Assembly: GCA_039196965.1 (NCBI GenBank)
Contig: JBCCUK010000021.1
Coordinates: 1-64,000 of the forward strand
Direction: 5' to 3'
Length of the DNA: 64,000 bases
Source of the DNA: CALLCD01 sp039196965
GTDB taxonomy: Bacteria > Pseudomonadota > Alphaproteobacteria > Caulobacterales > Hyphomonadaceae
Part shown: positions 50,823 through 60,242 of the stretch, piece by piece
Numbering within the stretch: the first letter of the stretch is position 1
Layout of the letters: each line of letters starts with the position of its first letter
Program-made: the position numbers and the translations under genes
Notes under the pieces: generated by a model
What the model was told of the DNA's origin: nothing
What the model saw: only the letters and a program-made list of their open reading frames with translations
Database searches by the model: none

Positions 50823-51596
50823 ATGGGCATTTCAAAATCAGTTTTCGCCGCAGTGACAGCAACGCTATGTGTCGGCACCGCCGCCGCACAGGGATGGTAT
50901 GTCAGCGGTTCTGGGGGTGTGAACTTTCAGGTCGACTCAGACAATTCTGGTGAAACAGGCGCATTTACCACAGGCAATCTGGGAGATGGTACGACACTTG
51001 ACTTTGCTGCTGGAGCAGCGCTCGGTTGGGAGACCGATTTCGACACCGGCTTTGTCCTGTCTGCGGAAGGAGGCTTTTATTCAGCCTCTGGTATCCGTTT
51101 GGGCCTTGAGCTCAGCTACAATGAAGCTGGCGTCGACAGCCATACAGATGTGTTGCTCGGTGATGCGCCGATCGGAGCACTCGATGCGGCAGCGCTGGCT
51201 GGCAGCGAGGTACCGCTCAATCTAACCGGGGCCGACCTCGTCGCCGACGGGCAAGGCGATATCAGCCAAGTCGCGATTTTTGCTAACGCCTACTACGATT
51301 TCGACTTCGGAACCGTCGTGTCGCCCTATGTCGGTGCGGGACTGGGCATCGCTTTCGTTGATGTGGATTTCAGCCCGTCAGCTGTTGAAATCATTGATGA
51401 GAACGAAACGGCTTTCGCTTACCAGCTCATGGCAGGGCTTAACTACGCGTTGACGGACAATTTCGACCTGTTCACCGAATATGCCTTTCGTGGGACACCG
51501 GATGTCACGGTAGATATCGATCTGTTCCCAGGTGAGCTTGAGGTTGAAAACCGGCAGCACCTGATTTCAGCAGGTTTGCGCTTCAAGTTCAGCTAA
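50823..51596 (+). CDS. Outer-membrane beta-barrel protein (Omp25/OmpA-like barrel)
   Basis: This 257-residue protein has a signal peptide (1-22, cleavage after GTAAA) and alternating amphipathic strands ending LISAGLRFKFS. It is a paralogue of the next gene: both share the SDNxGETxAFTTGNLGDGTTLD block and a C-terminal AYQxxAGLxY...FDxFTEYxFRGTPD region. It lacks the OmpA peptidoglycan-binding domain of its neighbour. The ATG at 50823 has GAGGGG upstream. A 140-bp spacer separates it from the paralogue, which points to tandem duplication followed by domain gain or loss. Confidence 0.8.
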   Translation: MGISKSVFAAVTATLCVGTAAAQGWYVSGSGGVNFQVDSDNSGETGAFTTGNLGDGTTLDFAAGAALGWETDFDTGFVLSAEGGFYSASGIRLGLELSYNEAGVDSHTDVLLGDAPIGALDAAALAGSEVPLNLTGADLVADGQGDISQVAIFANAYYDFDFGTVVSPYVGAGLGIAFVDVDFSPSAVEIIDENETAFAYQLMAGLNYALTDNFDLFTEYAFRGTPDVTVDIDLFPGELEVENRQHLISAGLRFKFS

Positions 51597-51736
51597 GCGG
51601 GCTAGACGAAGGCGATCGTTTGCCTTCCCACGACACTTGGTCATCCCCCGGGACATCCGTCCCATTTCACAAGACCGACACAAAAACTGTTTAGGTTTTC
51701 GGAGTTCCGGGGGAATTGGCCGTGGGAAGGTAAAAT

Positions 51737-52993
51737 ATGAAAAAGTTCCAGTATGTTAGTGTTGTCGCACTTATGGTCACTATGTCATCGACGGCGTTGG
51801 CTGAGGAAGATGACTGGTATGTCAGTTTTTCCGGCGGCGTCGCGATCCAGCAAGAGTCCGACAATACAGGCGAGACCGCCGCATTCACCACCGGCAATCT
51901 CGGCGACGGAACAACGCTGGACATCGCCGCAGGATCGGTTGCGACGTTCACCACCGACTTCGATGTCGGATTTTCCCTGTCGGCTGAAATCGGCCGCCGT
52001 CTTCCAGCCGGTTTCAGGACAGGTATTGAGCTTGCCTACACCGACTCCGATGTAAACGAGCATGACAATCTGGAGATCAATGGTACGAGCCTCGAACCAT
52101 TTGATTTCGCTGTCGTTACAGGAGATCAGGGCGTCTTCAATACTAGCGTCAATTCTGTTCTCAATGCTGCCAATGGTGATATCGAACAGTTCGCCGGCTT
52201 CTGGAATCTCTATTACGATTTCGATCTTGGGTCGGTTCAGCCTTATATTGGCGGTGGTATCGGCGTTGCCCGTGTAGGTGTCACCTATAATCCATCACTT
52301 TTCATCATCTTGAATGACCATAGGGCAGCCTTCGCCTATCAGGGGCGGGCAGGGTTCGCCTACAAACTTACAAAGCGGTTTGATGCGTTTACGGATTATA
52401 CGTTCCGCGGAACGCCTGATCTCGATTTCCAGAATGCGCTTCTCCCGGCTGATCTCGATATCGAGAACCAGCAACATATCTGGTCGTTCGGCCTGAGGTA
52501 TAATTTTGGCTCAGCGCCGCCCCCACCGCCTCCGCCCACACCCGCACCTCCTCCTCCGCCGCCTCCACCTCCACCTCCTCCGCCGCCTGTGGAACAGGTC
52601 GCGCCAGAGCTTGCGGCGTGTTCAACGCTCAATCAGGAGTTCGTGGTCTACTTTGAATGGGACCGGGCCGAGCTCACGAGCGCGGCGACGGCTGTGATTG
52701 ATGAAGCGGTGGTAAACATCGGGTCTCGCTCGGACTGTACGACGACATCCGTTGCGATCATTGGCCATACGGATGCATCCGGTGCATCGGCCTATAATGA
52801 GCGACTTTCTGCGAGAAGAGCCGGTATTGTCAGCGATGCCCTGTCCGACCGAGGCGTTCCGGCGCATCGAATCAGCACCGATGGAAAAGGTGAGACCGAG
52901 TTGGCCCGTGCGACGCGCGACGGCGTTCGTGAACCGCTCAACCGGCGTTCGGAAGTTACGATAATCGTAAGCGGTGAAGGCCCAACAGGGTAG
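51737..52993 (+). CDS. OmpA-family protein: barrel, polyproline linker, OmpA C-terminal domain
   Basis: The 418-residue protein has a signal peptide (~1-22), an eight-strand barrel (~25-255), a linker of almost pure proline (~258-288), and an OmpA-like peptidoglycan-binding domain (~295-415). The last has VVYFEWDRAELTSAA, GHTDASGASAYNERLSARRA and a C-terminal RRSEV. It anchors the outer membrane to the peptidoglycan. The barrel is a paralogue of the preceding gene. A long proline run is a likely translation-pausing site needing EF-P. Confidence 0.88.
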   Translation: MKKFQYVSVVALMVTMSSTALAEEDDWYVSFSGGVAIQQESDNTGETAAFTTGNLGDGTTLDIAAGSVATFTTDFDVGFSLSAEIGRRLPAGFRTGIELAYTDSDVNEHDNLEINGTSLEPFDFAVVTGDQGVFNTSVNSVLNAANGDIEQFAGFWNLYYDFDLGSVQPYIGGGIGVARVGVTYNPSLFIILNDHRAAFAYQGRAGFAYKLTKRFDAFTDYTFRGTPDLDFQNALLPADLDIENQQHIWSFGLRYNFGSAPPPPPPPTPAPPPPPPPPPPPPPPVEQVAPELAACSTLNQEFVVYFEWDRAELTSAATAVIDEAVVNIGSRSDCTTTSVAIIGHTDASGASAYNERLSARRAGIVSDALSDRGVPAHRISTDGKGETELARATRDGVREPLNRRSEVTIIVSGEGPTG

Positions 52994-53035
52994 GTATCAG
53001 CCTGCCGCCGGCTGTGGTTTTCAGCCGGTGGCCCG

Positions 53036-54865
53036 TTAAGGCGCGGTGTGTGAGGAGGTTTCACCGATCTCCTCGCGTTCATCTTCGATCCAGTTCCGCA
53101 CTCTGTTTTCAAGCAATGTGAGAGGGATTGCACCTTCACTCAGTACGAGATCGTGGAAATCCCGAAGGTCGAACTGCTCGCCGAGCGCAAGCTCTGCCTC
53201 TGCTCGCAGGTCACCGATGGTGATTTCGCCAATCTTGTATCCCAGCGCCTGGCCGGGCCAGCCAATATAGCGGGTCACTTCCGTCTTTATGTTGAGCTCT
53301 GAGAGCGCAGAGTTTTCGCGGAAGCAGCTTTCTGCCTCGTCCCGCGTCCAGCCATACCAGTGAAGGCCCGTATCCGCGACCAGCCGGCACGCCCGCCACA
53401 TTTCATAGGAGAGGGCACCGAACTTCTTATAGGGGGTGTCATAAATTCCTGCCTCCCCAGCGAGCCTTTCAGCATAGAGACCCCAACCTTCGCCGAAGGC
53501 CGTTGCATAATAACTCCGGCGGAACTCCGGCACATCTTCCAGCTCCTGGGCGAGGGCAATCTGTAGATGGTGACCCGGCACGGCCTCATGGGCGGTCAGG
53601 GCTGGCAGCTGGTAGAGCGGGCGCTGGTCGAGGCGATAGGTGTTTACAAGATAGGTTCCCGACCTGCCGATGGCCGCATCGCCGCCGACATATCGGCCTG
53701 TTGTATAGCCCGGTGCTATATCAGCCGGGACCGGAGAGATCCCATAGGGAAGGCGCGGCAGTTTCCCAAAGAAACGGGGGAGGGTCGCATCCAGCTTCTT
53801 TGCAAGTACCGCCGCCTCAGCCATCAGTGCGTTCGGGGTTGGGGGGTAGAATTGCTGGTCGGTCCGCAGGAATTCGAGAAATTCCGAAAATGTCCCTTCG
53901 AAATCCGTTTCGGCGATGACCTGCTCCATTTGGGCCCGGATGCGGGCCACTTCCGCCTGACCGATCTCATGCACCTTTTCCGGGGTCAGGTCCGGCCGGG
54001 TTGTATGCTGGATGACCAATGCGCGGTACTGGTCCCTTCCTCCCGGGAGCGAAACGATGCCGGGAACGATCCGCGCGGCGGGGACATATTCCCTCTCCAT
54101 GAAAGCCAACAGGCGGCGATAGGCATTTACGGCGCGAATGGTTGCCGACGCGGCTTCGGTGCGTATGCGGACGGCGTCGCCGGGGCTGATACTGTCTGGC
54201 AGGTCCTCGAATGGCCTGAACAGCACGCTGTCCTGTGGATCCTCCACGACTTGCTCGCGAACCTGCTGCACCATGGTTGCTGTCGGGTCGACATGGGCCA
54301 CCACGCCGGTGGCCATTCCCCGGCGCATATTCGCAATATGCTGGTCGAACCAGGCTGGGATCGCATCGATTCGGGCAATCAAATCATCGGCATCTGCCTG
54401 TGATCGGATGCGCGCTCGGCCGATGACAAAAGTGGCTTCGGAGTAAAATCCGAAATCACCGGTAAATGGGACGCGATCCGGGTCGAATGCGTTTGCCGCG
54501 ACAACCGAGGTCAAAAGTGATTCGAGAATGGCCGTATCAATCGTGTGCCGGCTGCCTAATGCCGTGGTTCTGGCGAGCAGGGACTGGGCCTGAGCGAATT
54601 CTTGCGCTCTCTTTTCGGGGCTTAGATCACGCCATGTCCGCGGCAGTCGCCCTTGCAGCCGCGCCGCTTCAGATGGCCTGTGGGCCAGGCGATATGCTTC
54701 ATAATCGTCGAGTATGGACTGGACCGATGCTGCATCGCTATCGAAGCCTTGTTGATAGGGCGGATATGCTATTTCCTGGGCCGCGACGAACTGGCTGATG
54801 AAACCTGATGAAATTACCGCTATAACCGACCAAAATAACAGATCACGCAGGTTGGCAGGTCGCAT
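53036..54865 (-). CDS. DUF885-family secreted protein, metallopeptidase-like
   Basis: This 609-residue protein has a signal peptide (WSVIAVISSGFISQFVAA) and a DUF885 domain. A characteristic HEAVPGHHLQIALAQE motif (HExxxxHH) in the C-terminal half is close to a gluzincin zinc site, followed by YYATAFGEGWGLYAE. The family is related to M3-like peptidases and is often lipid- or peptide-processing. I start it at the ATG 54863-54865, preceded by GGAG at good spacing; a longer open frame to 55189 overlaps the divergent sdhC gene. Substrate unknown. Confidence 0.83.
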   Translation of the reverse strand: MRPANLRDLLFWSVIAVISSGFISQFVAAQEIAYPPYQQGFDSDAASVQSILDDYEAYRLAHRPSEAARLQGRLPRTWRDLSPEKRAQEFAQAQSLLARTTALGSRHTIDTAILESLLTSVVAANAFDPDRVPFTGDFGFYSEATFVIGRARIRSQADADDLIARIDAIPAWFDQHIANMRRGMATGVVAHVDPTATMVQQVREQVVEDPQDSVLFRPFEDLPDSISPGDAVRIRTEAASATIRAVNAYRRLLAFMEREYVPAARIVPGIVSLPGGRDQYRALVIQHTTRPDLTPEKVHEIGQAEVARIRAQMEQVIAETDFEGTFSEFLEFLRTDQQFYPPTPNALMAEAAVLAKKLDATLPRFFGKLPRLPYGISPVPADIAPGYTTGRYVGGDAAIGRSGTYLVNTYRLDQRPLYQLPALTAHEAVPGHHLQIALAQELEDVPEFRRSYYATAFGEGWGLYAERLAGEAGIYDTPYKKFGALSYEMWRACRLVADTGLHWYGWTRDEAESCFRENSALSELNIKTEVTRYIGWPGQALGYKIGEITIGDLRAEAELALGEQFDLRDFHDLVLSEGAIPLTLLENRVRNWIEDEREEIGETSSHTAP

Positions 54866-54887
54866 TCGGTAACTCCAATGCCGTTTA

Positions 54888-54915
54888 TTGACAGGTCGTC
54901 TGTGCGGCATAACTA
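54888..54915 (+). promoter_or_regulatory. Candidate promoter of sdhCDAB
   Basis: TTGACA and TAACTA are separated by 16 bp, about 40 bp before the sdhC start, in the 88-bp gap that the operon shares with the divergent DUF885 gene. The -35 hexamer is perfect; the -10 is weak. Confidence 0.4.
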
Positions 54916-54953
54916 CATGGCATAGTTGCTGAAAGGACCAGAAGGCGCAACCG

Positions 54954-55352
54954 ATGGCAGCATCACAAAGCGCAGATACGAGACCACTCTCACCGCACGT
55001 ACAGATTTGGAAGTGGCATTGGACCATGGCAGCCTCGATCTGCCATCGGGTCAGCGGCTGTGCGCTATATGTGGGAATCGTACTGCTTACCGCATGGGTC
55101 GTCGCTGCGGCGTCCGGCCCCGAAGCATACGCACTGGTGGAAGGGTTTCTGCTGTCCTGGTTTGGGCAATTGGCACTTTTCGGCTTCACCGCTGCGGTAA
55201 CGTATCATTTCGCGAATGGTGTTCGCCACCTGATCTGGGATGGACCTGGATTTGCATTCGCACCTCAACACGCGAGCCTCGTCAGCATGGTTAATTTCGC
55301 TTTTGCAATCACAGCGACCATCTGCATCTGGTTGTTTGCGTATTTGGGGTAG
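54954..55352 (+). CDS. sdhC: Succinate dehydrogenase cytochrome b556 subunit
   Basis: This 132-residue membrane subunit starts with the conserved RPLSPHVQIWKWHWTMAASICHR. It has three helices and the haem-ligand region TYHFANGVRHLIWD. It anchors SdhAB in the inner membrane and forms part of the quinone site of complex II. It is the first gene of sdhCDAB; sdhD follows after 10 bp. Confidence 0.93.
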   Translation: MAASQSADTRPLSPHVQIWKWHWTMAASICHRVSGCALYVGIVLLTAWVVAAASGPEAYALVEGFLLSWFGQLALFGFTAAVTYHFANGVRHLIWDGPGFAFAPQHASLVSMVNFAFAITATICIWLFAYLG

Positions 55353-55362
55353 TCGGATTGTC

Positions 55363-55752
55363 ATGAGTCAGTCATTAAGAACTCCCACATCGCAGGTTCG
55401 CGGCCTTGGCGCATCACGTGAGGGAACAAATCACTATATACGTCAAAGGGTTACGGCCATTGCGCTGATCGTGCTTGTGCCATGGTTCATCTTTTCGGCG
55501 ATCACTGCTGCCCGCGGCGGCTATGATTCGGTGGTTGCCTGGATGGGCAGCCCGTTAATTGCCATCGTATTGATCCTGGCAATCGGCTCAGCATTTTATC
55601 ATATGCGGCTGGGCATGCAGGTGGTCATTGAGGATTACATTGCGCGCACAAGTACGCGACAAGCCTTGTTGATTTTTAATACATTTTTTGTGGCTGTGCT
55701 GTTTGTGGCGACAGCGTTGTCAGTGCTCAAAATATGGTTCTCAGCTGGCTAG
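55363..55752 (+). CDS. sdhD: Succinate dehydrogenase membrane anchor subunit
   Basis: The 129-residue protein has three membrane helices and the family pattern GASREGTNHYIRQRVTAIAL, AFYHMRLGMQVVIEDY (haem-binding histidine) and a hydrophobic C-terminus. The start is at 55363, since the open frame upstream overlaps sdhC in another phase. It pairs with SdhC in complex II. sdhA follows after 32 bp, with an AGAAGG box before it. Confidence 0.92.
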   Translation: MSQSLRTPTSQVRGLGASREGTNHYIRQRVTAIALIVLVPWFIFSAITAARGGYDSVVAWMGSPLIAIVLILAIGSAFYHMRLGMQVVIEDYIARTSTRQALLIFNTFFVAVLFVATALSVLKIWFSAG

Positions 55753-55784
55753 GCTGAACTGGAGAAGAAGGTAAGAAAAAAATA

Positions 55785-57575
55785 ATGGGCGAGTACAATT
55801 TCATCGACCACACCTACGATGTCGTTGTTGTCGGCGCAGGTGGATCCGGGCTTCGGGCCGCTTTGGGGGCTGCGCAGGCCGGTCTGCGCACGGCTTGCAT
55901 AACCAAAGTGTTCCCGACACGGTCTCACACCGTTGCCGCTCAAGGCGGTATTGCGGCGTCGCTCGGCAATATGGGCCCCGACGACTGGCGCTGGCATATG
56001 TATGACACTGTAAAGGGCTCAGACTGGCTCGGCGATCAGGATTCGATCGAATATCTCTGCCGAGAGGCCCCGCAGGCCGTTTACGAGCTTGAGCACTGGG
56101 GCATGCCGTTCTCTCGTAACAAGGAGGGCAAGATCTACCAGCGCCCATTTGGCGGTCACACGACTGAAATGGGTCAGGGGCCTCCTGTTCAGCGCACATG
56201 TGCCGCTGCAGACCGGACCGGCCACGCCATGTTGCACACGCTTTATGGCCAGTGCGTGAAAAATGAGACGGAATTTTTCATAGAGTATTTCGCCCTTGAT
56301 CTGATCATGGATGATGAGGGGGTTTGCCGAGGCGTGACAGCCTGGAAGCTTGATGATGGAACGCTGCACCGGTTCCGCGCCCAGCGAACCATTCTCGCGA
56401 CAGGCGGATATGGCCGGGCATTCTTCTCATGTACTTCTGCTCACACCTGCACTGGCGACGGAAATGCCATGGTGCTTCGCGCCGGGCTGCCACTCCAGGA
56501 TCTTGAATTCATTCAGTTCCATCCGACGGGCATTTATGGTGCCGGGTGTCTCATCACCGAAGGAGCGCGAGGCGAAGGCGGTTATCTAACCAACGCCAAT
56601 GGTGAGCGTTTTATGGAACGCTATGCACCAAGCGTGAAAGACTTGGCTCCGCGGGACATGGTATCCCGGTCCATGACCATTGAAATTCGAGAAGGACGAG
56701 GCGTCGGTGAGGAAGGGGACCACATCTTCCTCCATCTTGACCATCTGCCGCCGGAAACCTTGGCCGAGCGTCTGCCGGGTATTTCAGAAACAGCGCGTGT
56801 CTTCTCCGGCGTCGATGTAACCAAAGAGCCAATTCCTGTTCTGCCGACGGTCCATTATAATATGGGCGGTATACCGACGAATTATCATGGCGAGGTGCTC
56901 ACCAAGAAGGGAGATGATCCGGATAGTATCGTCCCCGGACTGATGGCTGTTGGTGAAGCCGCATGTGTGTCCGTGCACGGTGCAAATCGCCTTGGATCAA
57001 ACTCTCTGATCGATCTTGTCGTATTTGGTCGCGCCGCTGGGCTTCGTTGCGGTGCAACGCTTGATGCGGGTGCCTCGCAACCAGAGGTGCGTGATGCACA
57101 AACGGACAATCATCTCGCCCGCCTTGATCGGTTGCGAAATGCGGAAGGCGATCAACCGGTTGCCAAGCTTCGATTGGAAATGCAAAAGGCGATGCAGTCG
57201 AACTGCGCCGTGTTCCGCACGGGCGATGTTCTGCGTGAGGGTGTAGAGAAGGTTGATGCCGTCTTCGACAAACTCCCCGGGATCGATGTGAAAGATCGGA
57301 CCATGATCTGGAACACCGACCTCGTTGAGGCACTTGAATTTGACAATCTCATCCGTCAGGCGACCGTGACCGTTCACTCTGCGGCGAATCGGGAAGAGAG
57401 CCGTGGTGCCCATGCCCGCGAGGATTTTTCCGAACGCGATGACGAGAACTGGATGAAGCATACCCTCGCATGGGGGAATGCCGACGGTGATGTCCGCATC
57501 GACTATCGTCCGGTCCACGATTTCACCATGTCAAACGATATCGCCTATATCGAGCCCAAGGCTCGGGTGTATTGA
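55785..57575 (+). CDS. sdhA: Succinate dehydrogenase flavoprotein subunit
   Basis: This 596-residue flavoprotein has the FAD-binding VVVVGAGGSGLRAALGAA and the histidine that carries covalent FAD in RSHTVAAQGGI (His48). It also has the substrate motifs HPTGIYGAGCL and RGEGGYL, the catalytic arginine region, and ANRLGSNSL near the C-terminal half. Length and motifs are complete. The covalent flavin is inserted by SdhE/SdhAF2 and the apoprotein is chaperoned by SdhAF4, whose gene is at 62.7 kb. Confidence 0.97.
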   Translation: MGEYNFIDHTYDVVVVGAGGSGLRAALGAAQAGLRTACITKVFPTRSHTVAAQGGIAASLGNMGPDDWRWHMYDTVKGSDWLGDQDSIEYLCREAPQAVYELEHWGMPFSRNKEGKIYQRPFGGHTTEMGQGPPVQRTCAAADRTGHAMLHTLYGQCVKNETEFFIEYFALDLIMDDEGVCRGVTAWKLDDGTLHRFRAQRTILATGGYGRAFFSCTSAHTCTGDGNAMVLRAGLPLQDLEFIQFHPTGIYGAGCLITEGARGEGGYLTNANGERFMERYAPSVKDLAPRDMVSRSMTIEIREGRGVGEEGDHIFLHLDHLPPETLAERLPGISETARVFSGVDVTKEPIPVLPTVHYNMGGIPTNYHGEVLTKKGDDPDSIVPGLMAVGEAACVSVHGANRLGSNSLIDLVVFGRAAGLRCGATLDAGASQPEVRDAQTDNHLARLDRLRNAEGDQPVAKLRLEMQKAMQSNCAVFRTGDVLREGVEKVDAVFDKLPGIDVKDRTMIWNTDLVEALEFDNLIRQATVTVHSAANREESRGAHAREDFSERDDENWMKHTLAWGNADGDVRIDYRPVHDFTMSNDIAYIEPKARVY

Positions 57576-57592
57576 GGAAGTAGAGCGCGCGT

Positions 57593-58375
57593 ATGGTACA
57601 GCTTACCCTCCCCAAAGGCTCCAAACCACGTTCCGGCAAGGAATGGCCGAAACCGGAAAATCCGGGAAATCTCCGCAAGTTCCGGATTTACAGGTTTGAT
57701 CCGACCACGGGTGAAAATCCGAGCTGGGATATTTATTGGGTCGATCTCGACAAATGCGGCCCGATGATCCTTGATGTGCTGATCCACATTAAGAATGATA
57801 TTGATCCCACACTGTCTTTCCGCCGGTCTTGCCGGGAAGGCGTTTGCGGTTCCTGCGCCATGAATATTGGCGGTCAGAATACGATCGCCTGCACCAAGGG
57901 CTGGGATGAGTTCCGAGGCTCGAAGATCACCATTGCGCCCCTGCCGCACCAGCCGGTAGTGCGCGATCTCGTTCCAGACCTAACGAATTTCTATGCCCAG
58001 CACGCCTATGTGCAGCCCTTTCTCAAAACCGACACGCCGGCACCCGAGAAAGAGTGGAAACAATCCGAGGCGGACCGGGTGCATCTTGATGGGCTGTATG
58101 AGTGTATTCTCTGCGCGTCCTGCTCGACTTCGTGCCCGTCTTACTGGTGGAATGGTGACAAATACCTTGGCCCTGCTGCCCTGTTACAGGCTTATCGCTG
58201 GCTGATAGATAGCCGCGACGAATCGACTGGCGAGCGCCTGGATGATCTTGAAGATCCTTTCAAGCTCTACCGCTGCCACACCATCATGAACTGTGCGCAG
58301 GTTTGCCCGAAAGGTCTCAATCCGGCCAAGGCCATCGCAAACATCAAGCACATGATGGTTGAGCGTGTGACCTAA
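57593..58375 (+). CDS. sdhB: Succinate dehydrogenase iron-sulfur subunit
   Basis: The 260-residue protein has the 2Fe-2S motif SCREGVCGSCAMNI...C, then the 4Fe-4S/3Fe-4S motifs CILCASCSTSCPSYWW and CHTIMNCAQVCPKGLNP. It passes electrons from SdhA to quinone. It is the last gene of the operon. A short hairpin lies between its stop and the convergent outer-membrane gene. Confidence 0.96.
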   Translation: MVQLTLPKGSKPRSGKEWPKPENPGNLRKFRIYRFDPTTGENPSWDIYWVDLDKCGPMILDVLIHIKNDIDPTLSFRRSCREGVCGSCAMNIGGQNTIACTKGWDEFRGSKITIAPLPHQPVVRDLVPDLTNFYAQHAYVQPFLKTDTPAPEKEWKQSEADRVHLDGLYECILCASCSTSCPSYWWNGDKYLGPAALLQAYRWLIDSRDESTGERLDDLEDPFKLYRCHTIMNCAQVCPKGLNPAKAIANIKHMMVERVT

Positions 58376-58378
58376 AGA

Positions 58379-58394
58379 CGTTCTGCTTAGAACG
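58379..58394. terminator. Hairpin between sdhB and the convergent barrel gene
   Basis: CGTTCT and AGAACG pair perfectly over the loop GCTT, followed on the plus strand by CTCTTTC. It overlaps the last codons of the minus-strand gene. It may stop both transcripts, though the stem is only six pairs. Confidence 0.4.
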
Positions 58395-59067
58395 CTCTTT
58401 CGACAAAGAAATTGATCGTGCTCACCCGGAGGCCGCCAACATTCAGGCTTTCCAGACCGGCTGCAGGCGTCGTCGAGAAATCGGGATCGCTCGTGCCGAC
58501 AAAGGCATAATCGATGCCTACACTCGTCTTTTCGGTCAGGCCATATCCAATCCCGGCTCTGGCCTGGAATGCGAATTCCCAGGAGGAATCGTCGAACTCA
58601 ACGCCGAGGGCCAGATCGCCAAGGCCATTCACATTCGCCGCACCAAGTGCCCCGCCAACATAAAGTCGGAACCGCTCCGTCGCGTCGAAATCCCAGGTGG
58701 CTCCGGCCAGAATGAAATGTCCAATAGCCCGTTGATTGTCCGGCAGCGGCAGACTGAGCGATCCACTGTCTTCGTCAGCCGGGACAAACTCATCGAGTTC
58801 GGAGCGGATAAAGCGGTATTCGAATTCTGTGCGGATGGGGCTGTCGCCCCATCTCCGCCCTACGGCGAGCGCGCCGCTAAAACCTGTGCTGAGATCGAGT
58901 TCGAAATTGCCGTCCTCTGCAAGGGCGGTTACCGGCTCTCCGTCAACCGATGCGGCGAGGGGGCGCCCAAACCCGACCGAGGCGCGGCCATACCAGTTTT
59001 CGGTCTGTGCAAAACCTGACCCCTCAGTGGCGATCAGCGTTGCCACAGCAAGAAAATATACGCGCAT
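58387..59067 (-). CDS. Outer-membrane beta-barrel protein
   Basis: The 226-residue protein has a signal peptide (~1-20, cleavage near FAQTENW) and the amphipathic strands and aromatic terminus (INFFVERAF) of a small porin-like barrel. GFGRPLAASVDGEP, TEFEYRFIRSEL and GIDYAFVGTSDPDFS resemble the same broad family as the pair at 50.8-53 kb, but without their GETxAFTTGNLGDG block. The ATG at 59067 is chosen because the open frame further upstream has no signal peptide. Confidence 0.8.
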   Translation of the reverse strand: MRVYFLAVATLIATEGSGFAQTENWYGRASVGFGRPLAASVDGEPVTALAEDGNFELDLSTGFSGALAVGRRWGDSPIRTEFEYRFIRSELDEFVPADEDSGSLSLPLPDNQRAIGHFILAGATWDFDATERFRLYVGGALGAANVNGLGDLALGVEFDDSSWEFAFQARAGIGYGLTEKTSVGIDYAFVGTSDPDFSTTPAAGLESLNVGGLRVSTINFFVERAF

Positions 59068-59208
59068 GTATAGAGAGCCTTCTAATTGCAAAAGCGTGTA
59101 AGACACGCTGCCGAGCACCTGTCGCACAGTACCGCCAGTTCAAATGCAGGCAATATAAATTGCAGGCTTTATTGACGCGCCTGCCACAGGCTGGGCACAA
59201 AGCCTTCC

Positions 59209-60231
59209 ATGACCCAATCGACGGCCGCGCCACAGGAGAACCAATCGCTCCCCCCATCACAGGCCGATCAGTCGCAGGCCAATAATTTGAAAGGCGCATT
59301 GTGGCTCATCGGGTCGAGCCTGTTCTTCACTGTCTTTCTCACGCTCGCAAAATTTCTCTCATCGACGCAAGACCCTGTTGCCATTGCATTCTGGCGGTCG
59401 GCTGTAGGATTTTTGGTGACTGTTCCCGTTATTCTTCGCCAGGGCAGGGTCGTGCTCGCTCTGCACAGGCCTTGGCTGGTCATCCTTCGCAGCCTTGCTG
59501 GAACGCTGGCATTTCTCTGCAGCATGATCGCGATCTCCGATGCGTTCACCCTGCCGCTCTCGCAATTCAACGCGATTTCCTTTGCGCGTGCTCTTTTCCT
59601 GACGGTTCTCGCCGCAGTGTTCCTGCGCGAGGCGGTGGGACCGTGGCGCTGGGGGGCGGTGTTCGTCGGCTTTGTCGGCATTCTGATCATGGTCATGCCG
59701 GGACTCTTATTGCCCGGCTTTGCCGCTGAGAGCGTGGTCGTCGATGGCGGCACGGCGTTCGCCCTTGCGAGCGCTGCGGGCTTTGCCACCGCCATCATAA
59801 TGGTAAAGACGCTTTCAGCGGATCACTCGCCGATCACCTTGCTTATCTGGGGCAATCTCTTCTCCACGCTGTTTCTCGGGCTATGGCTCATTATTGGTCC
59901 GCCATTTGTCTCGGTTCTCGACCTCCCACTCGATACTGGCGGCTGGCAGACACCCGCTCTTGCCGAGTTCGGTCTGCTTCTCGCCATGGCGGTGACCGGA
60001 GTTGCCGCCCAGTATTGCTATATCAACGCCATGGCGGTGGGCGATGCGTCCTTCCTTGCACCGGTAGACTATCTGAGGCTGCCTATGGCGGCACTGGTCG
60101 ATTGGCTGGTTTTCAAACTGCTGCCGGGGCTGAATGTCTGGATTGGTGCTGCCATCATTGTGTCGGCGACGCTGGTCATCACCTTGCGGGAACAGTCAAA
60201 GCGGGCACAAATAGCAGATGCGGAAGACTAA
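59209..60231 (+). CDS. EamA/DMT-family membrane transporter
   Basis: This 340-residue protein has ten membrane helices in two repeats of five (EamA domains), starting with a charged Gln-rich N-terminus (~25 residues). Recognisable are GALWLIGSSLFFTVFLTLAKF, AIAFWRSAVGF and APVDYLRLPMAALVDWLVF. It probably exports or imports small metabolites; the substrate is unknown. It is followed by a reductase gene after 11 bp, probably an operon. Confidence 0.87.
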   Translation: MTQSTAAPQENQSLPPSQADQSQANNLKGALWLIGSSLFFTVFLTLAKFLSSTQDPVAIAFWRSAVGFLVTVPVILRQGRVVLALHRPWLVILRSLAGTLAFLCSMIAISDAFTLPLSQFNAISFARALFLTVLAAVFLREAVGPWRWGAVFVGFVGILIMVMPGLLLPGFAAESVVVDGGTAFALASAAGFATAIIMVKTLSADHSPITLLIWGNLFSTLFLGLWLIIGPPFVSVLDLPLDTGGWQTPALAEFGLLLAMAVTGVAAQYCYINAMAVGDASFLAPVDYLRLPMAALVDWLVFKLLPGLNVWIGAAIIVSATLVITLREQSKRAQIADAED

Positions 60232-60242
60232 GGGAGCGGGGC

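Noticed and set aside
52389..52632. Gly/Glu/Val-rich minus-strand open frames over the OmpA linker
   Set aside because: They are the reverse complement of the polyproline codons and have no start context; simple low-complexity shadow.
53567..54403. Plus-strand open frame of 278 codons
   Set aside because: Antisense to the DUF885 gene, whose HEAVPGHH motif and signal peptide are clear.
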